Assembly: GCF_016863655.1 (NCBI RefSeq)
Contig: NZ_BOPH01000086.1
Coordinates: forward strand, 43,831 to 107,830
Direction: 5' to 3'
DNA from: Virgisporangium ochraceum
Lineage (GTDB): Bacteria; Actinomycetota; Actinomycetes; Mycobacteriales; Micromonosporaceae
DNA length: 64,000 nt
Under the pieces are notes generated by a model, which was given only the letters and a program-made list of their open reading frames with translations, did no database searches and had not been told where the DNA came from. A program made the position numbers and the translations under genes. Position 1 is the first letter of the stretch; each line of letters opens with the position of its first letter. Shown here one piece after another: positions 26,077 to 33,943 of the stretch.

Positions 26077-26597
26077 GACGCGTCCTCCGGCAGGTGTTCC
26101 TCGTCCGGCACGCGATGCCGGCGGTCGACGCGCAGGTGCCGCCCGACCGGTGGGACCTCGACCCCGCCGGCCGGGCGGCGGCGCGGGCGCTCGCCCTTCC
26201 CCCGCACGCCGTGCTGGTGTCGAGCACGGAGCCGAAGGCCCGGCAGACGCTGGAGCCGGCCGGCCCGGTGCGCACCGACCCGCGCTTCGTCGAGGTGACC
26301 CGCGACGAGCCGTTCCACGGCGACTACCGCGCCCGCCGACGCTCCTATGTGGACGGTGACGACCACCCCGGCTGGGAGCCGCGGCGGCTCGTGGCGGCCC
26401 GGTTCGACGCGGGCGTGTCGTTCTGGCTACGGGAGGCGGGCGCACGTCCCCTCGTGATCGCGACCCACGGCATGGCGATGACCGTGTGGCTGGCCGCGGC
26501 CGTCGGCCTCGCCGACCCCGGCGGGTTCTGGGCCGGCCTGCGCCTGCCGGACCTGCTCGAGGTCGACCTCGCGGCCCGGACCTGGCGCCGCGCCTGA
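26073..26597 (+). CDS. Histidine phosphatase family protein
   Basis: 174 residues from GTG at 26073, overlapping the kinase stop by four bases. The phosphoglycerate-mutase-like signature FLVRHAMP holds the catalytic His13, STEPKARQTLEP fits the second block and IATHGMAM holds the second His. Such proteins are small-molecule or protein phosphatases. It may be the third gene of the two-component operon. Its 3' 170 bases are antisense to the extended C-terminus of the MFS gene. Confidence 0.85.
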   Translation: MRRVLRQVFLVRHAMPAVDAQVPPDRWDLDPAGRAAARALALPPHAVLVSSTEPKARQTLEPAGPVRTDPRFVEVTRDEPFHGDYRARRRSYVDGDDHPGWEPRRLVAARFDAGVSFWLREAGARPLVIATHGMAMTVWLAAAVGLADPGGFWAGLRLPDLLEVDLAARTWRRA

Positions 26598-27812
26598 CGC
26601 GACCGGACACGCATGAACATCATCCGCGCCGATGATGTTCATACGTGCCCGGCGGAGCAGCAGGTACCCCACGAGCGCGGCGGCGACGCCGGCCAGCCCG
26701 GCGGCCGCGAAGCCGCCCGCGGGTGCGGACAGGTCGATCGCCGCGCCGACGACCGGGGCACCGAGCGCGAAACCGGCGCTCTGCGCCGAGGACTGCAGGC
26801 CCGTGGCCTCGCCCCGCACGCGGGCCGGCGCGAGGCGGCTCACCGCGTCGGCCACGGTGGTGAGGGTCGGCGCGGTGAGGAGCCCGGCGGCGACGACGGC
26901 GACGCACAGCCAGGCCCAGTGGTGGGCGAGGCCGGCCGGCACGGTCACCAGGCCCAGGGAGCCGAGGAGCAGCCAGGTGGGCAGCGGCCGGGCCAGCGCG
27001 CCGTAGACCAGTCCGCCGACGACCGACGCCACCCCGAACACCACGACCACCACGGCCGCCCACGACACCTGGCCGGACTCCCGGAGCACCGCGACGATCG
27101 CGAGGTCGACGCCCGCGAGCAGCATCGTGGTGCCGAACCCCATCACGAGGACCGCGACCATCCCGGCACCCAGCCACCCCCGCCGCGCTGCAGGCGCACG
27201 CCGCGCGGCCCGCGCCAGCGGCACCGCCAGCTCCTCCCGGGTGCGCACCGGCGGGTTCAGCACCGCCAGCCCCGCTCCGCCGGCCACGATCGCGGCGCCG
27301 ACGCCCCACACCACCGCGCCGGGGGACGCGCCCGCCGCGCACACGATCACCACCGCCGGGCCGACGATGTAGGACAGCTCGCCCTGCACCGCCTCCAGCG
27401 CGAACGCCGCCCGGCGCCGGGCCGGCGGGGTCGACGCGGTGATCGCCTGCCGGGTCACCGACTGGGCCGGCACCATCAGCAGGCCGGCCGCGAACGCGGC
27501 GCCCAGCAGCGTCCCGTAGGACAACGCCGGCACGCTGAGCCAGAAGACGGCCTGGACCACGACGGTGGCCACCAGCACGGTCCGCAGCCCGCGCCGGTCG
27601 ATCAGGCGGCCGAGCAGCGGCCCGCCGATCGCGACGCCGGCGGTCAGGGCCGCGACGACGCCGCCCGCCGCCGCGTAGCTGCGGCCGAGGCCGAGCACGA
27701 CGTAGAGGGTCAGGGCCATCACGTCGGACGTGATCGCGGTGCGGGCGATCAGCGAGACCCCGAACAGCGACGCCATCCCGGGGAGGGCGAGCACCTGCCG
27801 GTATCCGGTCAC
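26427..27812 (-). CDS. MFS transporter with C-terminal extension antisense to the phosphatase gene
   Basis: 461 residues from GTG at 27812. Twelve membrane spans with GRLIDRRGLRTVL after helix 2 and RGEATGLQSSAQSAGFALG in the second half make it a drug/metabolite-type major facilitator. Membrane sequence ends at LLLRRAR (about 26645). The frame then crosses a perfect hairpin and continues ~60 polar residues into the opposite strand of the phosphatase gene, which may be an artefact of a lost stop codon. The divergent LysR gene, 66 bases away, is the probable regulator. Confidence 0.85.
   Translation of the reverse strand: MTGYRQVLALPGMASLFGVSLIARTAITSDVMALTLYVVLGLGRSYAAAGGVVAALTAGVAIGGPLLGRLIDRRGLRTVLVATVVVQAVFWLSVPALSYGTLLGAAFAAGLLMVPAQSVTRQAITASTPPARRRAAFALEAVQGELSYIVGPAVVIVCAAGASPGAVVWGVGAAIVAGGAGLAVLNPPVRTREELAVPLARAARRAPAARRGWLGAGMVAVLVMGFGTTMLLAGVDLAIVAVLRESGQVSWAAVVVVVFGVASVVGGLVYGALARPLPTWLLLGSLGLVTVPAGLAHHWAWLCVAVVAAGLLTAPTLTTVADAVSRLAPARVRGEATGLQSSAQSAGFALGAPVVGAAIDLSAPAGGFAAAGLAGVAAALVGYLLLRRARMNIIGADDVHACPVASGAAPGPGREVDLEQVRQAQAGPEPAGVGEADGRGQPHGHRHAVGRDHEGTCARLP
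26613..26642. terminator. Perfect hairpin between convergent genes
   Basis: ATGAACATCATC (26613-26624) and GATGATGTTCAT (26631-26642) are exact reverse complements around CGCGCC. It follows the phosphatase stop by 15 bases and is suitably placed as a bidirectional terminator, though neither side has a T-run. On the minus strand it lies inside the MFS reading frame (MNIIGADDVH). Confidence 0.55.
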
Positions 27813-27870
27813 CCGTCCGACGCTAGGTGCTCCGCGACGCCATAGGAACTGGTTATCTCGTTGTGGATGG

Positions 27871-27887
27871 CATAATCAATGATTATG
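27871..27887. promoter_or_regulatory. Palindromic operator over the LysR start codon
   Basis: CATAATCA-A-TGATTATG is a palindrome with perfect 8-bp arms and a one-base centre. It lies in the 66-bp gap between the divergent MFS and LysR genes and covers both candidate ATG starts of the regulator (27879, 27885). LysR proteins commonly bind such sites to repress themselves and control the divergent gene. Confidence 0.6.
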
Positions 27888-28721
27888 GGTAGGGAGCTGG
27901 AGATCGGGCTGCTGCGGTCGTTCGTCGCCGCGGTACGGGCGGGCAGCATCAGCCGCGCGGCAACAGCGCTCGGCCAGACCCAGCCGGGGCTCAGCCAGCA
28001 GCTGCGCCGGCTCGAGGGCGTGGTCGGCCGGCCGCTGCTGCACCGCTCGCCGTCCGGGGTCTCGCCGACGCGGGCGGGCGAGGAGCTGCTGCCGTACGCC
28101 GACCGCATCCTCGCGCTGTCCGCACAGGCGCTCACGGAAACGGGACGCGCGTTGAGCGGCCACTGCGGCGTCGGGCTGCTCGAGGACCTCGCGATGTCGC
28201 ACCTCCCGCAGGCCCTCGCCGACCTCGCCCGCCTGCACCCGGGCGCGACGCTGGAGGTGCTCAGCGGGTCGCGGGCCGCGGCGCGGGAGGCCTTCGACGC
28301 CGGCCGCGTGCACCTCGTGCTCGACGAGGTGCCCGACCTGCCCGGTCCGCCCCGCTGGACGGTGCGCCGCCCGCTCGTCTGGGCCGTCGGGCAGGGCGTC
28401 GACGTGTCGGCCGACCCGCTGCCCGTGGTGCTGTTCTCCAACACCTGCGCCTGGCGCACCTCGGCGCTGGAGACGCTGGAACGCAGCGGGCGGCCGTGGC
28501 GGGTCGCGTTCGAGAGCAACACCCTCGTCGGCGTGCTCGCCGCGCTGCGGGCCGGCCTCGGCGTCGCCGCGCTGCTGCCCACGAACCTCGAGCCGGCGAT
28601 GGCGTGCCACGACGCGCTCCCCACGCTGCCCGACGTGGAGCTCGGCCTGGCCCGGCACCCCCGCACCGACGGCGACCCGCTCGTCGACGCCGTGGAAACG
28701 GCGCTGCGCCGCACGATCTGA
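27879..28721 (+). CDS. LysR-family transcriptional regulator
   Basis: 280 residues. The N-terminal winged helix is typical: LRSFVAAVRAGSISRAATAL, GQTQPGLSQQLRRLEGVVGRPLLHRSPSGVSPTRAGE (in pieces). The C-terminal effector domain is slightly shorter than usual. ATG at 27879 has GGATGG nine bases upstream; ATG at 27885 is an alternative. Divergent from the MFS gene it probably regulates. Confidence 0.9.
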   Translation: MIMGRELEIGLLRSFVAAVRAGSISRAATALGQTQPGLSQQLRRLEGVVGRPLLHRSPSGVSPTRAGEELLPYADRILALSAQALTETGRALSGHCGVGLLEDLAMSHLPQALADLARLHPGATLEVLSGSRAAAREAFDAGRVHLVLDEVPDLPGPPRWTVRRPLVWAVGQGVDVSADPLPVVLFSNTCAWRTSALETLERSGRPWRVAFESNTLVGVLAALRAGLGVAALLPTNLEPAMACHDALPTLPDVELGLARHPRTDGDPLVDAVETALRRTI

Positions 28722-28731
28722 CAGACTCGCT

Positions 28732-29691
28732 ATGGTGAGGATCCGCATCCAGCTCCCCGGCGCGGAGCTGGCGCGGGTGCGGTTCGCGATCTCGCCGGTG
28801 TACGAGACGGTGATGGCGCTGGCGGCCCTCATCCGCCCGGGCGTGCACGCCGTGCACCTGCCGTGGGTGCGCTGGGCCGGCCCGCGACTGTCCACAGTGG
28901 AGCACCTGCCGCTGCTGCGCGCGCTCGTCGGCCGCGACGGGTTCAAGCCCGGCTTCCTCATGCCCGCACCCACCTCACGCCTGCCGGACCTCGACGACGA
29001 ACTGCGCGCCGTGCGCGCCACGTCACCCGCGGACGCCCGCGACGACACGGCCCGCCTGACCTCGAAGCCGGCCCGACGCTTCCACGACGACCCCCGCGCC
29101 GGGCTGCCGCTCGTGGCCGCCGCCCTGCGCCAGTGCCACGACCTGGTCGTCGCACCGCACTGGGACCGCATGGTGCGCCTGCTCGACGCCGACATCGCCT
29201 TCCGCGCCCGGGCACTGGCCACGGGTGGCTTCGAGCACCTGTTCACCGACCTCCACGGCGACGTCGCGTGGACCGGCGAGGAGCTGATCGTCCACCCGCG
29301 ACAGTCGCCGTCGACCACCGTCTCGGTGCGGGGCCACGGGCTGGTGCTGTGCCCGAGCGTGTTCTGCTGGCCGCGGGTCACCGCGTCGACCAACCCGCCG
29401 ACGGTGGGCACGCTGCGGTATCCGGCCCGCGGGGTCGCCACGCTGTGGGAGTCCGTGGAGCCGGCGCCGCAGGCGCTGGCCAACCTGATCGGACGCACCC
29501 GCGCCGCGATCCTGGCGCGGCTGGCCACCCCGCAGACGACGAGCGGGCTGGCGGCGGGGCTGGGCATCACCGCGGGCGCGGTGTCCCAGCACCTGGCGGT
29601 GCTCAAGGAGGCGGGCCTGGTCGCCACGCACCGCGAGGGCCGCACCACGCTGCACCTACGCACGGAACGCGCAACCACCCTGCTCGCCTGA
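28732..29691 (+). CDS. ArsR-type helix-turn-helix regulator with DUF5937-like N-terminus
   Basis: 319 residues. The last ~80 form an ArsR-like winged helix (RAAILARLATPQTTSGLAAGLGITAGAVSQHLAVLKEAGLVATHREGRTTL, quoted in pieces). The first ~230 match the uncharacterised DUF5937-type domain that precedes ArsR domains in many actinobacteria. It has no metal-binding Cys cluster. The ribosome site is weak. A likely operator lies just downstream (29707-29720), in front of the DUF1761 gene. Confidence 0.8.
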   Translation: MVRIRIQLPGAELARVRFAISPVYETVMALAALIRPGVHAVHLPWVRWAGPRLSTVEHLPLLRALVGRDGFKPGFLMPAPTSRLPDLDDELRAVRATSPADARDDTARLTSKPARRFHDDPRAGLPLVAAALRQCHDLVVAPHWDRMVRLLDADIAFRARALATGGFEHLFTDLHGDVAWTGEELIVHPRQSPSTTVSVRGHGLVLCPSVFCWPRVTASTNPPTVGTLRYPARGVATLWESVEPAPQALANLIGRTRAAILARLATPQTTSGLAAGLGITAGAVSQHLAVLKEAGLVATHREGRTTLHLRTERATTLLA

Positions 29692-29706
29692 ATCCCACCC
29701 GATTCC

Positions 29707-29770
29707 GTACTTGACAGTACTCAATTCGGCGTCGTACCGTGGCTGTATTAAGTACGGGTCAGTATCTAAT
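29707..29770 (+). promoter_or_regulatory. Promoter/operator region of the DUF1761-DUF1905 genes
   Basis: A TTGACA (29711-29716) is embedded in the palindrome GTACT-TGAC-AGTAC (29707-29720). A related site in the opposite orientation, AAGTACGGGTCAGTA (about 29750-29764), lies next to the start. The pair fits two regulator sites flanking a promoter, probably for the ArsR-type protein encoded immediately upstream. Confidence 0.5.
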
Positions 29771-29783
29771 GGGGAGGCGCGCG

Positions 29784-30161
29784 GTGGTCGCACTGGGCAT
29801 CGGCATCGCAACCATCGCCGCGTTCATCGTGAGCTCGGTCTACTACGGCGTCATGCCCGCGGCCGGCGGCCCTGCCGGGGCCGCTCCGGGCTCCGGCCGG
29901 CCCGAGCCGTGGCAGATCGCGGCCGAGCTCGTCCGCAGCGCGATCACCGCCGGCCTCGTCGCCGGGCTCCTGGTCGCCCTCGACCGGGGCGGAGTCGGCG
30001 CGGGCGCGCTGCTCGGCCTCGTACTCTGGGTGCTGCCGTTCGTGCTCCTCAGCGGCTCGGTCGTCTGGGAACGGGTTCCGGTGGCCCGCGCCGCCCTGCA
30101 CACCGGCGACTGGCTGGTGAAGCTGGTCGTCATCGGCGCCGTGGTCGGCGCCACCGTCTGA
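29784..30161 (+). CDS. DUF1761 small membrane protein
   Basis: 125 residues with four hydrophobic segments (ALGIGIATIAAFIVSSVYYG, AGLVAGLLVAL, GALLGLVLWVLPFVLL, LVKLVVIGAVVGA), matching the DUF1761 layout including the SSVYYG motif. Function unknown. GTG at 29784 is chosen because GGGGAGG lies six bases upstream; ATG at 29769 would add five residues. Followed after 13 bases by the DUF1905 gene. Confidence 0.75.
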   Translation: MVALGIGIATIAAFIVSSVYYGVMPAAGGPAGAAPGSGRPEPWQIAAELVRSAITAGLVAGLLVALDRGGVGAGALLGLVLWVLPFVLLSGSVVWERVPVARAALHTGDWLVKLVVIGAVVGATV

Positions 30162-30174
30162 AGGAGACCGCACC

Positions 30175-30453
30175 ATGCCCGGCCCGCTCGACATCACGTT
30201 CACCGCGACGCTCGGCAAGGTCCAGGAGGGCGACACCTGGACCTGCGTCAAGCTGCCCGACTCCGCCACGATCTTCGGCACCCGCGGCCTGGTCAAGGTC
30301 GCCGGCACGGTCGACGGCGTACCGTTCCGCGGCGCGTTCATGGCCCTCGGCGACGGCACCCACAAGCTGCCGGTCAACGCCGCCGTGCGCAAGGCCATCG
30401 GCAAGACCGACGGCGACGAGGTCGTCGTCCACCTGACCCAGCGCCTGAACTGA
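30175..30453 (+). CDS. DUF1905 domain protein
   Basis: 92 residues, a small beta-barrel-like DUF1905 protein: ITFTATLGKVQEGDTWTCV, VKVAGTVDGVPFRGAFMALGDGTH (quoted in part), AVRKAIGKTDGDEVVV. The family often accompanies YdeI/OmdA-like proteins and has no assigned activity. GAAGGAGA upstream of the ATG. Probably co-transcribed with the DUF1761 gene. Confidence 0.85.
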   Translation: MPGPLDITFTATLGKVQEGDTWTCVKLPDSATIFGTRGLVKVAGTVDGVPFRGAFMALGDGTHKLPVNAAVRKAIGKTDGDEVVVHLTQRLN

Positions 30454-30461
30454 GGCGCCTC

Positions 30462-31166
30462 TCAACTGACCCGGCGGCGCTCCCGGCCGTGCGCGTCGTG
30501 CGGGAGGTCGGCGTAGTGCCACTGGTGGTCGCGGGCCTCGCGGCACGCGGTCTCCAGGTCGCCGGCCTCGATGGTCTTCAGGAGCGCGGCGTGCTCGCGG
30601 GCGATGTCCTTCAGCTTCACGTCGGCGGCCACCATCGTCACGGAGGTGCGCGCCTCGATGCGCAGCGCCTCCCACGACAGCTTCAGCAACTCGTTGCGCG
30701 CGGCGTCGACCACGTGCCGGTGGAACGCGACGCTCGCCCGCGCCGCGGCGTCGGGGTCACCGGTGCGGGCGGCCACGCGCATGGCCTTCACCTCGGCGCG
30801 TAGCGCGGCGACCGGCATCGTGCCGCCCAGCATCGCCAGCCGGGTCGCGGTCTCCTCGAGCGCGGCCCGCACGACGTAGCACTCGCGCAGCGTCTCCTGC
30901 ACGAAGTGCCGCACGAACGTGCCACGGCGGGGCCGCGTCTCGACCATCCGCATCGCCTCGAGCTCGCGCAGCGCCTCCCGCACGGGCGCCTGGCTGGTGC
31001 CGTACACCGACGCGAGCCGGGTCTCGACGAGCCGTTCACCCGGCCGGATCTCCCCCGACACGATGCGCACCACGAGCGACTCGCGGATCTGCTGCGCCAG
31101 CGTCATGCGCGACACCGGCGGCGTCACCTGGGGGAACGGCAGCGGCGGGCGCACATCGGAGGTCAT
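30462..31166 (-). CDS. GntR-family regulator (FadR/FCD type)
   Basis: 234 residues. The winged helix reads LRESL-like QQIRESLVVRIVSGEIRPGE, RLVETRLASVYGTSQAPVREALRELEAM (in pieces) and PRRGTFV. The C-terminal FCD ligand domain follows with metal/ligand residues (AFHRHVVDAARNELL, EHAALLKTIEAGD). Such regulators usually respond to carboxylic acids and repress the adjacent catabolic operon. It is divergent from the molybdenum hydroxylase operon. AGTCA-N12-TGACT at 31177-31198 and ATTATCGATAAT at 31235-31246 in the shared gap are candidate operators. Confidence 0.92.
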   Translation of the reverse strand: MTSDVRPPLPFPQVTPPVSRMTLAQQIRESLVVRIVSGEIRPGERLVETRLASVYGTSQAPVREALRELEAMRMVETRPRRGTFVRHFVQETLRECYVVRAALEETATRLAMLGGTMPVAALRAEVKAMRVAARTGDPDAAARASVAFHRHVVDAARNELLKLSWEALRIEARTSVTMVAADVKLKDIAREHAALLKTIEAGDLETACREARDHQWHYADLPHDAHGRERRRVS

Positions 31167-31176
31167 GCGGCCATCG

Positions 31177-31246
31177 TAGTCACATCGACACTATTGACTC
31201 GTGCGGGTGGCCGGTCTTAACGTCCCTGTAACCGATTATCGATAAT
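31177..31246. promoter_or_regulatory. Divergent promoter region with two candidate GntR operators
   Basis: AGTCA (31177-31181) and TGACT (31194-31198) form an inverted repeat next to the regulator start. ATTATCGATAAT (31235-31246) is a perfect 12-bp palindrome 19 bases before the first gene of the molybdenum operon. Palindromes of the form AT-rich arms around a CG centre are common for FCD-type GntR proteins. Confidence 0.5.
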
Positions 31247-31264
31247 AGGTCGGAAGGCGCGCTC

Positions 31265-32077
31265 ATGATCACGGCGGTACGGACTCCCGACTCGGTCGCG
31301 GCGGCGGTCGCCCACGCGTCCGCCGGCGGCCGGCTCATGGCCGGCGGCACCGTCGTCATGGCCCAGGTCAACCAGGGGTCGGCCGCGGCGTCCGAACTGG
31401 TCAGCCTCCGCCGGGCCGGTTGCGGCGGTCTGTCTTTCGGGGATACGCACGTGAGGGCCGGCGCCGTGACCACGCTGGCCGAGGTCGAGGAGTGTACGGA
31501 CCTGGCGTTCCTCCGCGACGCGGTACGGACCATCGCCTCCCCCACCATCCGGAACCAGGCCACCATCGGCGGCAACCTGTTCGTGCCACAGCCGTACGGC
31601 GACTTCGCCGTGTGCCTGCTCGCGCTCGACGCCACCGTCGACATCGCCGGCCCGACCGGCGACCGGCAGGCGCACGTGCACACGGTCCTCGACGCCGGGG
31701 TCGCACCCGGCGAGGTGGTCACCGCCGTGCGCTTCGCCATCCCCGCGACCGGAACCTGGTTCTACCGCAAGGCGATGCGCCGCCGGCTGAACTCCGCCGC
31801 GATCGTCGCGGTGGCCGCGGTGGTGCAGACCGCGGACGGCCCCACCGGCAGAACGGTGACCTCGGCCCGCATCGCGCTGGGCGGGGTCGCGCCGAGGCCG
31901 GTGCGCGCGGTGTCGGCCGAACGTGTCCTCATCGGACGGTCGCTCGACGCGCCGACCCTCGACGAGGCGGGACGGGCCGCCCGCGCCGACATCGACCCGT
32001 TCGACGACAGCTACGCCAGCGCCTGGTACCGCACCCGGGTCCTCCCCGTGCACCTGCGGAGGGCGTTCCTCAGCTAG
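31265..32077 (+). CDS. Molybdenum hydroxylase FAD subunit (CoxM-like)
   Basis: 270 residues. The FAD-binding domain shows AGGTVVMAQVNQG near the N-terminus and the second flavin loop TIRNQATIGGNLFVPQPYGD around residue 95. The C-terminal CO-dehydrogenase-flavoprotein domain includes FYRKAMRRRLNSAAIVAVAA. It carries electrons from the 2Fe-2S subunit to an acceptor. Start: ATG at 31265, GGAAGG upstream. First gene of an eight-gene operon. Confidence 0.92.
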   Translation: MITAVRTPDSVAAAVAHASAGGRLMAGGTVVMAQVNQGSAAASELVSLRRAGCGGLSFGDTHVRAGAVTTLAEVEECTDLAFLRDAVRTIASPTIRNQATIGGNLFVPQPYGDFAVCLLALDATVDIAGPTGDRQAHVHTVLDAGVAPGEVVTAVRFAIPATGTWFYRKAMRRRLNSAAIVAVAAVVQTADGPTGRTVTSARIALGGVAPRPVRAVSAERVLIGRSLDAPTLDEAGRAARADIDPFDDSYASAWYRTRVLPVHLRRAFLS

Positions 32078-32096
32078 CGAGAGAAGGACCCACGAC

Positions 32097-32573
32097 ATGC
32101 CGTCACGGGTGGTGAACCTCAGGGTCAACGAACGCCCACGCGAGTTCCTGGCCGCGCCGGGGACCTCGCTGCTGGGCAGCCTGCGCGACACGCTCGGCCT
32201 CACGGCCGCCAAGCGCGGATGCGCGCAGGGTGGCTGCGGCACCTGCACGGTGCTGCTCGACGGCCGGCCGGTGATGGCGTGTCTGGTCGCCGTGGAGACC
32301 GTCGACGGCGCCGAGGTGCGCACGCTGGAGGGCGTGGCCGACGGCGACCGCCTCGACGAGGTGCAGGCCGCCTTCCTCGACGGCTTCGCCACCCAGTGCG
32401 GGTTCTGCACCCCGGGCATGATCATGGCCGCCGAGGCGTTGCTCGACCGCAACCCCGACCCGACCCGCGACGACGTCGCGGAGGCCATCTCCGGCAACGT
32501 GTGCCGCTGCACCGGGTACGGCCCGATCATCGAGGCGATCCTCGACGCCGCCGACAGGAGGCGGCGCTCATGA
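32097..32573 (+). CDS. Molybdenum hydroxylase 2Fe-2S subunit (CoxS-like)
   Basis: 158 residues. The plant-type cluster uses Cys42, Cys47, Cys50 and Cys62 (GCAQGGCGTC ... MAC). The second cluster uses Cys101, Cys104, Cys136 and Cys138 (CGFCTPG ... VCRCTGYG). It passes electrons from molybdenum to FAD. The stop overlaps the next start (ATGA). Confidence 0.95.
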   Translation: MPSRVVNLRVNERPREFLAAPGTSLLGSLRDTLGLTAAKRGCAQGGCGTCTVLLDGRPVMACLVAVETVDGAEVRTLEGVADGDRLDEVQAAFLDGFATQCGFCTPGMIMAAEALLDRNPDPTRDDVAEAISGNVCRCTGYGPIIEAILDAADRRRRS

Positions 32574-33943
32574 GGACCGACCCCATCGACAAGGCCTACT
32601 TCACCGACGAGCGCGCCGGCACGTTCGACGTCATCGGCTCGGTGGTGCAGCGGTCGGACGCGCTGGGGCACGTCACCGGGCGCACCGCGTTCTTCGAGGA
32701 CGTGAACCCGCCGGACCTGCTGCACCTGAAGATGCACCGCTCGACGCGTCACCACGCCCGGCTCGTGGGCGTCGACCTGTCCGCGGCGCTCGCCGTGCCC
32801 GGCGTGGTGCGCGTCCTGACCCACGAGGACATCCCGAACAACGTCTTCACGCCGCTGAAGCTCATCGGCGTGCGGCCCGACGACGAACCGGTGCTCGCCG
32901 AGGGAACCGTGCGCTACCGGGGAGAGCCGATCTGCGCGGTCGTCGCCGAGACCGAGGCCGCCGCGCTGGAGGGCGCCGCCCGGGTACGCGTCACCTACGA
33001 GGACCTGCCGGCGGTCTTCGACGTCGAGGAGGCGCTCGCCGAGGGCGCGCCGATCGTCAACGAGTACCAGGGGAACAACTACTTCACCTACGAGGGTCAC
33101 CACTGCCGGCGGATCCGGTTCGGCGACGTCGAGCGGGCCTTCGCGACGGCCGACCACGTCTTCGAGTGGCGGTACCAGTCGGCGCCGATCGAGCACGCGC
33201 CCACCGAGACCACCGGCTGCATCGTGGTGCCGCAGCCCGACGGTCGGCTGCGCATCCACTCCGACACGCAGGCCTGCTTCTTCACCCTCGACAACACCGC
33301 GTTGATCCTGGGCACCCCGTTCAACAAGCTGCGCATCGTCGGCGGCACGGTCGGCGGCGGCTTCGGCGGCAAGGTCGACATCGCGGTGGAGCCGGTCGCC
33401 TGCGTCGCGGCGATGCTCACCCACCGGCCGGTCAAGTACGTCTACGGCCGGTACGAGGAGATGCAGGTCTCCTCGCCCCGCGCCGCCGAACGTCTCTACA
33501 TCAAGGACGCGGTGATGGCCGACGGCCGCATCACGGGCCGGCAGATCACGCTGTACGTCGACGCCGGCGCGTACGCGCGGCACAGCCCGTACGGCACCAC
33601 GAAGGCGGCGGCGCACATGCCCGGGCCGTACAGCATCCCCAACGTCCGGGCCGACTGCCACTGCGTGTTCACCAACCGCACGCCGTCGAGCGCGATGCGC
33701 GGGTTCGGGGTCACGATCGCGGACTTCGCCCTGGAGACCCAGATGGACCGCGTCGCCCGCGCCCTGAACCTGGACCCGTTGCGGCTGCGCCTCATCAACG
33801 CCTACCGCGACGGCGACGTGAAGGCGCACCGGAAGGTCGCCGAAGGCACGGCGCTGGTCGAGGTGATCCAGAAGGCCGCCGAGATGGTCGGCCACGACCT
33901 GCCCGAGGAGTACCGCCGGATGTCGAGCCTGGAGCGACCATGA
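32570..33943 (+). CDS. Molybdenum hydroxylase large subunit, N-terminal half
   Basis: 457 residues, corresponding to the a/b-hammerhead domain (SVVQRSDALGHVTGRTAFFEDV) and first molybdopterin-binding domain of xanthine-dehydrogenase-type large subunits. The Mo-cofactor loops GGTVGGGFGGK (near 262) and SSAMRGFGV (near 377) are present. The CO-dehydrogenase signature AYxCSFR is absent, so CO is unlikely to be the substrate. The protein stops where full-length relatives continue into the second molybdopterin domain, which is encoded by the next gene with a 4-base ATGA overlap. Both parts are needed for an active site. Confidence 0.9.
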   Translation: MRTDPIDKAYFTDERAGTFDVIGSVVQRSDALGHVTGRTAFFEDVNPPDLLHLKMHRSTRHHARLVGVDLSAALAVPGVVRVLTHEDIPNNVFTPLKLIGVRPDDEPVLAEGTVRYRGEPICAVVAETEAAALEGAARVRVTYEDLPAVFDVEEALAEGAPIVNEYQGNNYFTYEGHHCRRIRFGDVERAFATADHVFEWRYQSAPIEHAPTETTGCIVVPQPDGRLRIHSDTQACFFTLDNTALILGTPFNKLRIVGGTVGGGFGGKVDIAVEPVACVAAMLTHRPVKYVYGRYEEMQVSSPRAAERLYIKDAVMADGRITGRQITLYVDAGAYARHSPYGTTKAAAHMPGPYSIPNVRADCHCVFTNRTPSSAMRGFGVTIADFALETQMDRVARALNLDPLRLRLINAYRDGDVKAHRKVAEGTALVEVIQKAAEMVGHDLPEEYRRMSSLERP

